Source of the DNA: Megaustenia siamemsis | Taxonomy: Eukaryota; Mollusca; Gastropoda; Stylommatophora; Ariophantidae | Reading direction: 5' to 3' | NCBI GenBank assembly: GCA_032433765.1 | Contig: JAVIAB010000008.1 | Span: 44,629,606 to 44,693,605 of the forward strand | Length of the DNA: 64,000 bases | Shown: one piece after another, positions 53,521-63,655 of the stretch | How the letters are laid out: each line of letters opens with the position of its first letter | Position numbering within the stretch: the stretch's first letter is position 1 | Notes under the pieces: model-generated | Seen by the model: only the letters and a program-made list of their open reading frames with translations | The model's database searches: none | Told to the model about the DNA's origin: nothing | Made by a program: the position numbers and the translations under genes

Positions 53521-54195
53521 TTTAACATCACGTCATTGCTCTTTTTTAATTATCCAAGGTAATCTTAAAGATTCTGTAGCATTATGTTTTGAATGAATCG
53601 ATTTTCTTCCTTACTGTGTGTGGGATTCTTCATGAGTCGCAATCATTTGTTGCTATCGGGAAGAAACATGTCCACAGTAAGTTTAATGTTACTGCCTTGC
53701 TGGTATTGTACCACATGTTCTCATGTGTCTAATTTTTGTGTTGGTATTGCTAATCTTCCTTTGATCTCTTTCTGGCAGTTTCTATTGATACTCAAAGTGA
53801 TATATCCTGGCCATTTCTCTGTTTATTGTTATTGTATATCTTCTATAGGGAGTACCACGTGAGCAGCCTTATTGCGAATGCTATGTATCTTTTATTATTT
53901 TTGTTTAACCCATTGAATTTGTGTACTTTCTTGTATTTCATCGTCACTGTTATTTTGTAAAGTGCTGAGCAGTATGGGCAATGTTTTGGCGATAACTTCT
54001 AGCTGTGTGGAAAATCTCAAGTGCACTTTCCCTGAGGAATAAGATCTGAGATGCACTAAAAGCTGCCTTGTAGCTCTCGGGACAAATCATTCGCCGAAAT
54101 AAGTGGACAACTCTAGTCAATGGAGAGCACTTTCTTGTCCTGTCTGTCAATAATGGATCTACAGACACGGTTTATTACCCCGCCAAATCCTCAAG
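53521..54195. other. No gene recognised
   Basis: Possibly further decayed retroelement sequence. A minus-strand ORF at 53,950-54,168 (72 codons) has no domain that I recognise. Confidence 0.35.
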
Positions 54196-54199
54196 AAGA

Positions 54200-55045
54200 G
54201 GGTTATGTTTAGATTACAGAACTCCTGGATGAAGAATACCCACAAGACCTATGGATCCGTGTGTACACAGATGGATCAGCACAGAATGCAGTAAAGAATG
54301 GGGGAGCAGGTGCATATATAGAGTACCCAAATAACACTAGGGATATGAATAAAATAGCAACAGGGAAATATTGTCACAATTATGATGCAGAAATACAAGC
54401 AATAAAGTTGGCAATAGAAAAACTGCTGAACAGTAATCTTAGCCCACAGCCTGTAGTGTTTTTGACAGATGCAAGATCAGTACTCCAGGCACTACAATCC
54501 AGAAAATTACCACATCTGCAGACCTTATTGACTGAACTCTGCAAGCACCACAGGGTTGCCCTGCAGTGGATCCCGTCTCACTGTGGAATACCAGGAAATG
54601 AGAAAGCAGATCAGTTGGCAAAGGAAGGTTCAACAGGCACACAACTAGATACACCAGTTACATACCATCATAAGAAACAGATAATCAAATCAATCAGAGG
54701 ACCACAAGCCCCAAATCAGGATGCCTTTCATAATATGAATAGATATGAACAAGTTATCATTATACGCCTAAGAACAGGACACAATCGACTCCATAGTCAC
54801 ATGTATACAAAATTCAAGATCGGCACATCAACTACTTGTACATGTGGACAGGCACCCCAGACTGCTGAACACATACTTCAAGACTGCACTGAATATAGTA
54901 GACTGAGGAAAATCCATTGGCCCATAGATACAACACTACAGACAAACTATATGGGCCACTGCAAGAATTACAAAAGACAGTAAAATTTATACAGGAAACG
55001 ACATTGCAGATATAGACAATACTTCAGGCGAACGAAAGATAGATA
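54200..55045 (+). mobile_element. 5'-truncated LINE ending in RNase H and GATA tail
   Basis: Consists of an RNase H coding end plus a short 3' UTR finishing GCGAACGAAAGATAGATAGA. No reverse transcriptase is present, so this is a 5'-truncated insertion. It is a different family from the I-like element at 18,208, as its RNase H and tail differ. Confidence 0.7.
54261..54983 (+). pseudogene. RNase H domain of a LINE (open frame)
   Basis: An open frame of 240 codons with a complete set of RNase H catalytic positions: VYTDGSA (Asp), NYDAEIQAIKLAIEKL (Glu), VVFLTDARSVLQAL (Asp), and WIPSHCGIPGNEKADQLAKE (His and Asp). It is followed by IIIRLRTGHNRLHSHMYT and a Cys/His segment, TCTCGQAPQTAEHILQDC. 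Both are typical of the C-terminus of non-LTR retrotransposon polyproteins. The frame opens at GTG (Val) rather than at an ATG and is only the end of a larger polyprotein, so it cannot be a gene by itself, but it has no stops. Confidence 0.8.
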
Positions 55046-55330
55046 GATAGATTACAGAACTCACAATAACTTGACGAGATGTAGACAATCTACTCTTTGG
55101 AATTACTAGTTACATGACAAAGGTAATATTCTATGTGCATCTACTTCCTGTTATAGGTATTAGAGTACTTCGTGGAAGAAGGAAACAAGTCTTTGTTTCT
55201 CGAGGCGTATAGAGGTTGAGATATAGCGTGAGTGTCTTTATTTTCATGTTGTAATTTAAACTATCGTCACATTTTTAGGAACTTTGTCAGCGCCATCATA
55301 TTTTTCCAGAAAATTATCTGGTACAGTTGA
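55046..55330. other. No gene recognised
   Basis: Short spacer; nothing seen. Confidence 0.4.
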
Positions 55331-55332
55331 AC

Positions 55333-55750
55333 AATGAGTCCTCGGTAGCCTAGTTGGGAAAACCACCCGACTGGACTACCGACGTTCGGACAACCCGTGT
55401 TCGATTCCCGCTGGGAGCAGTGTGAATTGTACTCGTGGTTGGAAAAAAAAAAAATACCCCCACGGTCGACCCAGCCGTTGGCAGAAATGGGTACCAGGGT
55501 ATTACCCGGGAAGGTGAGGAATGTCGCTTCGCATCTGAGTTTCGATGCTTGAGGCGACACTATACAGAAATATCCGAACATTTCTGGATAGGCGGCCGAG
55601 CACATATGGGTGGAAACTCGCGTGCTAAGACGCCGGTTCAAGTCTCGTACTTTACCTTTAATGATTGAACCTAGAAGCCGTTGATCAGGTTCGAACTATA
55701 TTTCTTTTACTCAGTAGATCGGTTCACTAATCAACAGCTGCTCATAGGAC
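55333..55750 (+). repeat. Composite tRNA-derived SINE with two tRNA-like heads
   Basis: First head: GTCCTCGGTAGCCTAGTTGG (A box TAGCCTAGTTGG) with B box GTTCGATTCCC at about 55,400. A body follows (AAATGGGTACCAGGGTATTA), then a second tRNA-like stretch with GGCGGCCGAGCACATATGGG and B box GGTTCAAGTC near 55,632. A minus-oriented piece (GAAGCCGTTGATCAGGTTCG) from 55,675 resembles 10,200 and 12,145. No second copy of the full structure is in the window. Confidence 0.55.
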
Positions 55751-55954
55751 ACAAATAACATCTCTCAGTTTTTTGTTGCGTGGCTGTTATTTGCAACAGT
55801 GTCTCATGTCTGGCCCTCTCTGTGCATCTCCATTCTAACTATTATCTACGACTGAAGGAGAATAACGATTTTTAAAAACACTTGATGTTGAAACAAGTCT
55901 CAATTGTAAAGTGAGTAACAGTGACCAATACACATGTCGCTAGTATACACAATA

Positions 55955-56020
55955 TGGCCAGCTATATATAGGGAATACAGGCCAACGTTTCGACAAATAA
56001 ATCTTCGTCTGTGGCAACAA
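55955..56020 (-). repeat. Penelope-like terminus relic
   Basis: The minus strand reads CAGACGAAGATTTATTTGTC followed by GAAACGTTGGCC. It is the same CxGAxGAAG...GAAACGTTG block as at 59,054 with two substitutions in the first box. Confidence 0.4.
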
Positions 56021-56234
56021 TAATACAAATGACAAGCATCAATTAATATTGACCTACTTTGAAAAGGAAAAGGACGGATATTATGATCTCTGGCATAACG
56101 AAGAGAATAAGAATATGGTGTTAGTGCCCACACAATGTTTTCCACCATGAAGGTTCACTATTTTACCGATGGTCACTGCGCGGATATTTGGATGCCTTGA
56201 CTGCAGTGAAACTGATTCCATGAAAAGAATAGAA

Positions 56235-58090
56235 TAGTTCATTGTGCTACCAATGTTTACAATGCTACACATTTTCACTATACTACCAATTTTCAATGTG
56301 ATACTTATGTGTACAATGCTACCAATGTTCTCTTTGCTATAAATGTTAACTATGCTACCAATGTTCACTATGCTACCAATGTTAACTCTGCTAACAATGT
56401 TCTCTATGCTACCAGTGTTAACTATGCTACCAATGTTCTCTATGCTAACAATGTTCTCTATGCCACCAATATTAACTATGCTACCAATGTTCTCTATGCT
56501 ACCAATGTTCTCTATGCTACCAATGTTCTCTATGTTACCAATGTTCTCTATGCTAACAATGTTCACTATGCTACCAATGTTCTCTATGCTACCAATGCTC
56601 CCTATGCTACCAATGTTCTCTATTCTACCAATGTTCCCTATGCTACCAATGTTAACTATGCTATCGATGTTCTCTATGCTACAAATGTTCACTATGCTAC
56701 AATGTTAACTATGCTACCAATGTTCTCTATGCTACCAATGTTCTCTATGCTACCAATGCTCTCTATGCTACCAATGTTCCCTATGCTACCAATCTTCTCT
56801 ATGCTACCAATGTTAACTATGCTACCAATGTTAACTATGCTACCAATGTTCCCTATGCTACCAATCTTCTCTATGCTACCAATGTTCCCTATGCTACCAA
56901 TGTTAACTATGCTACCAATGTTCCCTATGCTACCAATGTTCCCTATGCTACCAATGCTCTCTATGCTACCAATGTTCCCTATGCTACCAATGTTCTCTAT
57001 TCTACCAATGTTCCCTATGCTACCAATGTTAACTATGCTATCGATGTTCTCTATGCTACAAATGTTCACTATGCTACCAATGTTAACTATGCTACCAATG
57101 TTCTCTATGCTACCAATGTTCCCTATGCTACCAATGCTAACTATGCTATCGATGTTCTCTATGCTACCAATGTTCTCTATGCTACCAATGTTCCCTATGC
57201 TACCAATGCTCTCTATGCTACCAATGTTCCCTATGCTACCAATGTTCTCTATTCTACCAATGTTCCCTATGCTACCAATGTTAACTATGCTATCGATGTT
57301 CTCTATGCTACAAATGTTCACTATGCTACCAATGTTAACTATGCTACCAATGTTCTCTATGCTACCAATGTTCCCTAAGCTACCAATGTTCTCTATTCTA
57401 CCAATGTTCCCTATGCTACCAATGTTAACTATGCTACCAATGCTCTCTATGCTACCAATGCTAACTATGCTACCAATGTTCTCTATGCTACTAATGTTCC
57501 CTATGCTACCAATGTTAACTATGCCACCAATGATAACTATGCTACCAATATTAACTATGCAACCAGTGTTAACTATGCTAACAATATTTATTGTTACCAA
57601 TGTTCTCTATGCTACCAATGTTCTCTATGCTACAAATGTTCCCTATGCTACCAATGTTCTCTATGCTACCAATGTTCTCTATGCAACCAATGTTCCCTAT
57701 GCTACCAATGTTCTCTATGCTACCAATGTTAACTATGCTAACAATTTTCCCTATGCTACCAATGTTCTCTATGCTACCAATGTTAACTATGCTACCAATG
57801 TTCCCTATGCTACCAATGTTCTCTATGCTACCAATGTTAACTATGCTAACAATGTTCTCTATGCTACCAATGTTCCCTATGCTACCAATGTTAACTATGC
57901 TACCAATGTTCCCTATGCTACCAATGTTCTCTATGCAACCAATGTTAACTATGCTACCAATGTTCCCTATGCTACCAATGTTCTCTATGCTAACAATGTT
58001 CTCTATGCTACCAATGTTCCCTATGCTACCAATGTTCCCTATGCTACCAATGTTCCCTATGCTACCAATGTTAACTATGCTACCAATGTT
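56235..58090. repeat. 18-bp minisatellite, left part
   Basis: About 100 copies of TATGCTACCAATGTTAAC and its TTCTCC/TTCCCC variants (18 bp). Blocks of several units recur (for example the ATCGATG-containing block near 56,670, 57,030, 57,145 and 57,290), which shows unequal exchange. The 604-codon frame through it is a consequence of the unit length. Confidence 0.95.
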
Positions 58091-58103
58091 AGCATAGAGA
58101 ATT

Positions 58104-58571
58104 TTGAGAGATATTTTGGTTAGGAGTTATCTCCCTTGCTCCCACTCTCAATACTTCGGTACGGCCCCTTGTGGTCGAAACTGTATTACCTGTGCCTATG
58201 TGCTCCCTGCTGACTCGGTTTTGTTCCCTAATGGACGGTTCGAGATCAAGCATAGCTTCACATGTGTGTCCCGCAACATCATTTATGCCATCATATGCCA
58301 ACGATGCCACATGACCTATATTGGTGAGTCTGGGAGAAGATTAGCGGAAAGATTTTGTGAACATCTACGTGATGTCCAACAAAATACTGGTACTTCGGTA
58401 TCTTCCCACTTCAACTCCCCTGATCACAAGGGCAAAGACGACATCCGTGTCACTGGTATTGTCCTTTGTCACTCTGGCGACCGCAGCCGCTGTACTTTGG
58501 AAAATCGCCTTATAGTCCAGTATGGTTCGCTGACCCCGAGAGGTATGAATGTATCACACTCATACGCATAG
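58104..58571 (+). pseudogene. Penelope-like GIY-YIG endonuclease (C-terminal fragment)
   Basis: An open frame of 155 codons without an ATG at its start, being the end of a longer polyprotein (opens RDILVRSYLP). Features: a CGRNCITC cysteine cluster in the linker, SRNIIYAIICQRCHMTYIGE (the GIY-YIG core, here AII...YIG, with the CxxCH zinc motif of this family), SGRRLAERFCEHLRDVQ (catalytic Arg and His), and RCTLENRLIVQYG (catalytic Glu). These residues suggest the nuclease domain itself is undamaged. Penelope-like elements use it for target nicking. Without the reverse transcriptase the copy cannot move. Confidence 0.88.
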
Positions 58572-59053
58572 TTTCTTTTTGCTTGCTCCTTCCCTTTTGC
58601 ATAGCCTTCTCTACTACACATATTTGGGTTCTTTGGTCTACTTACTATGCCATGCTTTTTATAGTTCTTCTCCTCTAGTCCCTTATGAGACACTTCGGTT
58701 TTCTCCTCTATAATTTTTTTTCTGTGCTTCTTACCCCTCATTTATTTTTACTGTACCCCACTCTTAGACATCTCACTCTTAGCGTCTTTTTACACCTGTC
58801 AGTCTACTATTCGATTCTTTCTCCTTTGTGTTTGCACACTGACCCCTGTGTTAACTCCTCTGGTTCTGTTTACATTTACGCACTTTTTGGCACGATTTTC
58901 GACGTTCACGACAGCCGCACTTGGTTACGATTTTATTTTGGATTTCACAGGATAGTTTTATTTATTGTTGTTGTTTTCTTTAACACATTTCGATTGCTTT
59001 TGTTTTGGTTGTTTTGTTATCAGTTTTGTGTGTGTTTTTTTTATTGTTTGTTC

Positions 59054-59090
59054 CTGATGAAGGCCTATTGAGCCGAAACGTTGTTTAGTC
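59054..59090 (+). promoter_or_regulatory. Hammerhead-like core in the Penelope-like terminus
   Basis: CTGATGA (59,054-59,060), a short stem GGC/GCC with loop CTATTGA, then GAAA (59,075-59,078) and ACGTTGTT. This is the order of a type I hammerhead core, which published work reports in Penelope-like elements. An extra A precedes the stem and I could not pair a convincing stem I, so self-cleavage is uncertain. Confidence 0.45.
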
Positions 59091-59156
59091 TGTGTCGTCC
59101 ACTTGTCACGTAAAGCTTCTTACATACCATTTTTTTATTTTTTTATTTTTCCTAAC

Positions 59157-59843
59157 AAAATTTACTGTGTTACCAATGTTCTTTGTGCTACTAATGTTTA
59201 CTATGCTACCAATTTTAACTATGCTACCAATGATAACTATGCTACCAATGTTCCCTATGCTACCAACGTTAACCATGCAGCCAATGTTAACTATGCTAAC
59301 AATATTTACTGTGTTACCAATGTTCTTTGTGCTACTAATGTTTACTATGCTACCAATTTTAACTATGCTACCAATGTTAACTATGCTACCAATGTTCTCT
59401 ATGCTACCAATGTTAACTATGCTACCAATGTTCTCTATGCTACCAATGTTCCCTATGCTACCAATGTTAACTATACTACCTATGATAACTATGCTACCAA
59501 TGTTCCCTATGCTACCAATGTTAACTATGCTATCAATTATAACTATGCTACCAATATTAACTATGCAACCAATGTTAACTATGCTACCAATGTTAACTAT
59601 GCTACCAATGATAACTATGCTACCAATGATAACTATGCAACCAATATTAACTATGCAACCAATGTTAACTATGCTACCAATGTTAACTATGCTAACAATA
59701 TTTACTATGTTACCAATGTTTTTTGTGTTACTAATGTTTACTATGCTACCAATGTTTACTATGCTATTAAAGTTCACCATGCTACAAATGTTTACCATCC
59801 TACCAATGTTTACTGTGCTACCAATATACTATCAATATTTACT
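59157..59843. repeat. 18-bp minisatellite, right part
   Basis: Continuation of the array beyond the Penelope-like insertion, about 38 units with more TTAAC and TTTAC variants. It ends where a LINE fragment is inserted, and a short remnant (AATATTTACTGTGTTCACCA) follows at 60,291. Confidence 0.92.
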
Positions 59844-60288
59844 TCTTCTTTTTTCTTTTTTTCCTTATTTTCCTTTCAGCGTCGAGGGGAGATATAATTT
59901 GTGGTCTTTTGCTCTTCTGTTCGCCTCTGCTGCTGTTATGTTTCCTAGTGCTTCTAAAATTCCATCGATCCATCGTTTTCGTGGTCGATCATTGGGCCTG
60001 GTATTCTCACAACGTTTGTTGAAGGCTCGTTGTGCTGTGTTTTGATCTTCTGCCTTGTCACGCGGCCGAACCATTTTATCTGTTGTTTCTTTATATATTC
60101 TATGGCGGGGGCAATTCCTAGCTTTTTTCTCAGTACTTCATTTCTGATCTTACCTCTCAGACTGTCTCCTATCATTCGTCTAACACATTTAATCTCTGTA
60201 GAGGTTATTTTCTTATTGTTCTTGCATCTAGGGTCCAGGACTGGCATTGAGGGCACAACGTTGGGATGAAGATTGTATTGTATAGTGC
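59844..60288 (-). pseudogene. LINE 3' fragment ((GAA)n tail family), copy 3, with 12-bp target duplication
   Basis: A 445-bp minus-strand insertion flanked by perfect TCAATATTTACT repeats (59,832-59,843 and 60,289-60,300). The protein end is readable: KCVRRMIGDSLRGKIRNEVL, RKKLGIAPAIEYIKKQQIKW, then GRVTRQ and, after a frameshift, RPRKRWIDGILEALGNITAA / AEANRRAKDHKLYL. The 3' tail at the left is GAAAAAAAGAAAAAAGAAGA-like. It is the best-defined copy of this family in the window. Confidence 0.88.
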
Positions 60289-60300
60289 TCAATATTTACT

Positions 60301-61070
60301 GTGTTCACCAATGTCTAAAATGGACAATTTCTGAATAAAAAAAAAACAAGATTAAAATAACAAAATTCGAATTAAAATGTATAAGACAACGCAATAAACA
60401 AACTCTCTGCCCCCCCCCTCTCTCTCTCTTCACTTTCTCTTATCTCCGATCATGGTGTCGAGAGACATGCAAAGGTCTTTCTCATTTGTCAGCTTCGTCT
60501 ATTGTCCATTGATGTTGTAACGTTTCACAGATGTCAGTCCATTTTACTCTGAGTCTAACATGGGCTCTTCTTCCATCACCTTTTTAAATAGATGCTGTGT
60601 GTGGTTTAAGGTAAGAGGAAAATAGGACACCACTGAAAGCAACACGTAAAGAGACATGCTCGGCTATGTCTGTGAAATAAACACTTAATGGCGATAACAA
60701 ACTGTGGTAATTAAAAGATCCAGAAAGTATAACTCTACAGAGGACATCTACTCTCCTTAATAAGAAGAGGGATACATGATCGCCCTGCTTCGTATTGAAA
60801 CCTAGTAACTGAAACTTGAAAGACTAAATGTTGCAGATTCATTGTCAGGTCGGGCAATTTTACTTGCTACTGAATGCAGTAAACAGTAGAACATGTGGCT
60901 GCCCTGCTGCCTGGTAAACTCGGGAGAGTAAAAGGTTAAGGGAGGGTGCCCCAAAGTAAAACAACCTCACTGCCTTGTGGGTGAGACTTTTTAGTTAATG
61001 GCTAGCGGAGCCAACCGTAAACAAACACACGGAAGGCAACAGAAAACCACCGTCGTAACTTCTTTGTACA
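60301..61070. other. No gene recognised; pyrimidine patch
   Basis: Contains C- and CT-rich simple sequence near 60,408-60,430. The last 150 bases probably already belong to the LINE that follows, but no motif is readable. Confidence 0.4.
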
Positions 61071-62515
61071 ATCATGAATCGCCACAACAATACTATGAAA
61101 GCAGGAAAAGCTCATGGGTCAGATAATATAACTAAATAAGAGATTGAAGCCATGGGTGATTTTGAAATATAAATAATAACAAAAATATTGAATGATATCT
61201 ACAACAGCGGATATATACCAGACGACCTGTTCAAAGCAATATTTATAGCCCTACCAAAGAAATCTGGTGCGATTAAATGCGATGATCATCGCACAATAAG
61301 CTTTATGAGTCACATGACTAAAATATTACTAAGAATCATCATGCGAAAAGTGCGAAACAAAATCAGTCCAGAAATTAGTGATGAACAGTGTGGTTTTGTT
61401 GGAGGTAAAGGAACGAGCAATCCCGTATATATCATAAGATCTTTAGTAGAAACAACAAATAGAGGTGAAAACAGATCTATACCTATGTTTCACAGATTAC
61501 ACCAAAGCATTTGATAAAGTAAAGCACCAAGAAATAATCAAAATTCTAGAAAGTATAAACGTAAACAGCAAAGATCTAAGAGTAATAAATAACATGCACT
61601 GGCAGCAAACAGCGGCCATAAGAACTGGAAACCAATTGGGAATGTTTCAACAAATAAAACAGGGTGTTAGACAAGGTTGTGTGCTGTCACCAGATTTGTT
61701 TAATATTTATAGTGAGATTATTTTAAGATCCATAAGGGGCATGCCTGGAATAACAATTGGAGGTCATAATATAAATAATCTAAGGTACGCTGATGATACA
61801 GTCTTAATCGCTAAGAGTAAAAATGAGTTACAAGAAATGTTGGACATTATAGTTAAAGAAAGCAAAAGTAAATGACTCAGCCTTAATAGCAAAAAGACAG
61901 AGGTAATGGTAACAATAAAGAAAAAGACATCACCTAAGTGCAAAATAAAGACAAGTGGAACAGTATTAAAACAGGTAAATGAATTTAAATATTTGGGAAC
62001 TTTTGTTAACCTCAGACGCAAGATTACAAAAGAGGGGAGATGCAGAGTGGCTCAGGCAAAAGCAGCTTTCCAAAAAATTAGAAAGATACTATGCAATCCA
62101 TTTTTGACAACAAGAAAAAGAGTTCTTAAATGTTATGTAGAGCAAGTCTTAACATATGGATGTGAATCATGGACAATAGGACAACAGACAAGAAAATCAC
62201 TGGAGTTTGTAGAAATGTGGTTTTACAGAAGAATGTTGAGAATACCACGGACAGCTAATATTATGAAGAAACAATCATCATTTTTTGGCCATGTAATGAG
62301 AAGAGAACAACTGGAATATATTGTAACAACTGGAAAAATTGAGGGACGAAGAGATAGAGGGAAGCAAAGAGAAAAAATACCAGACAGCTTACAAGAGAAT
62401 GGCTTGGCAGAAGGTCAACAACAGAAATGATAAATAGCTGTCGGGATCGAAAGTTGCGGAGAGACATGATCAACTACGCCAGCAGTCCCGGTACTTGATG
62501 ATGATGAAATTTTGC
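61070..62515 (+). mobile_element. LINE with reverse transcriptase ((GAT)n tail family), longest copy
   Basis: The most complete member of the family also seen at 25,450, 28,785, 40,680 and 48,975. It covers the reverse transcriptase fingers to the 3' tail. It ends CCCGGTACTTGATGATGATGA. Endonuclease and 5' UTR are missing or unreadable. Confidence 0.85.
61188..62430 (+). pseudogene. LINE reverse transcriptase, three broken frames
   Basis: Readable order: HGSDNITK, LNDIYNSGYIPDDLFKAIFI, ALPKKSGAIKCDDHRTISFM, KISPEISDEQCGFVGGKGTS, then (frameshift near 61,490) [60 protein letters not shown] (YADD box) and a stop at 61,873. The end carries NEFKYLGTFVNLRRKITKEG, LTYGCESWTIGQQTRKSLEF, FYRRMLRIPRT and FFGHVMRREQLEYIVTTGKI. 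Motifs are complete from the fingers to the C-terminal tail. The in-frame stop, the frameshift and a deletion near 62,262 (RTANIMKKQSS) make it non-functional. Confidence 0.88.
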
Positions 62516-62564
62516 AGGGTGTTCGATAATATATAGGGGTTGGGGGGGGGGATTTGAAAAGGGA

Positions 62565-63655
62565 ACCATCTGCTCTCTGTTTATTTCTCCATCTCTCTGT
62601 GGCTCTAGATTCTATGTATTTCTATCACATCTGTTTTTCTGTCTTTCTGTTTATTTCTGTCTCTCTGTGTCTCAAGATTCTATGTATTTCTATTGTATAT
62701 CTGTGTGACTGTCTCTCTGTTTATTTCTCTATATCTCTGTGTCTCAAGATTCTATGTATTTCTATTGTATATCTGTTTGACTGTCTCTCTGTTTATTTCT
62801 GTCTCTCTGTGTCTTGAGATTCTATGTATTTCTATCACATCTGTTTTTCTGTCTCTCTGTTTATTTCTCTATATCTCTGTGTCTCAAGATTCTATGTATT
62901 TCTATTGTATATCTGTTTTTCTGTCTCTCTGTTTATTTCTGTCTCTCTGTGTCTTGAGATTCTATGCATTTCTATTGTATATCTGTTTGACTGTCTCTCT
63001 ATTTATTTCTCTATATATCTGTGTCTCGAGATTCTATGTATTTCTATTGTATATCTGTGTGACTGTCTCTCTGTTTATTTCTCTATATCTCTGTGTCTCA
63101 AGATTCTATGTATTTCTATTGTATATCTGTTTGACTGTCTCTCTATTTATTTCTCTATATATCTATGTCTCGAGATTCTATGTATTTCTATTGTATATCT
63201 GTGTGACTGTCTCTCTGTTTATTTCTCTATATCTCTGTGTCTCAAGATTCTATGTATTTCTATTGTATATCTGTTTGACTGTCTCTCTGTTTATTTCTCT
63301 TTATCTCTGTGTCTCAAGATTCTATGTATTTCTATTGTATATCTGTTTGACTGTCTCTCTGTTTATTTCTCTTTATCTCTGTGTCTCAAGATTCTATGTA
63401 TTTCTATTGTATATCTGTTTGACTGTCTCTCTGTTTATTTCTCTTTATCTCTGTGTCTCAAGATTCTATGTATTTCTATTGTATATCTGTTTGACTGTCT
63501 CTCTGTTTATTTCTCTTTATCTCTGTGTCTCAAGATTCTATGTATTTCTATTGTATATCTGTTTGACTGTCTCTCTGTTTATTTCTCTTTATCTCTGTGT
63601 CTCGAGATTCTATGTATTTCTATTGTATATCTATTTGATTGTCTATGTTTCTCAC
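62565..63655. repeat. 72-bp minisatellite
   Basis: About 15 copies of a pyrimidine-rich 72-bp unit containing TTCTATGTATTTCTATTGTA, TATCTGTTTGACTGTCTCTC and TGTTTATTTCTCTTTATCTC. The right-hand units are nearly identical (exact 72-bp spacing from about 63,240 to 63,600); the left units are more varied. Since 72 is a multiple of 3, two long hydrophobic frames open along it. They are repeat artefacts. Confidence 0.95.

Larger units (their letters stand above)
58092..59155 (+). mobile_element. 5'-truncated Penelope-like element inside the 18-bp array
   Basis: Penelope-like retroelement 3' part: the linker and GIY-YIG endonuclease, a 3' UTR of about 480 bp and the terminal block CTGATGAAGGCCTATTGAGC / CGAAACGTTG / TCTGTGTCGTCC / CGTAAAGCTTCTTACATACC. 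The 18-bp array runs up to both sides (…CCAATGTTAGCATAG on the left, TTTACTGTGTTACCAATGTT on the right), so the element landed inside it. The reverse transcriptase is missing. A clean target duplication could not be fixed in this repetitive context. Confidence 0.85.

Noticed and set aside
56309..58123. A 604-codon ORF rich in YATNV and MLPMF repeats
   Set aside because: It follows from an 18-bp tandem repeat (multiple of 3) without stops in several frames and on both strands; there is no independent coding evidence.
59092..60045. Long plus-strand ORFs (up to 317 codons) across the right part of the 18-bp array
   Set aside because: Repeat-driven frames that run into a minus-strand LINE fragment.
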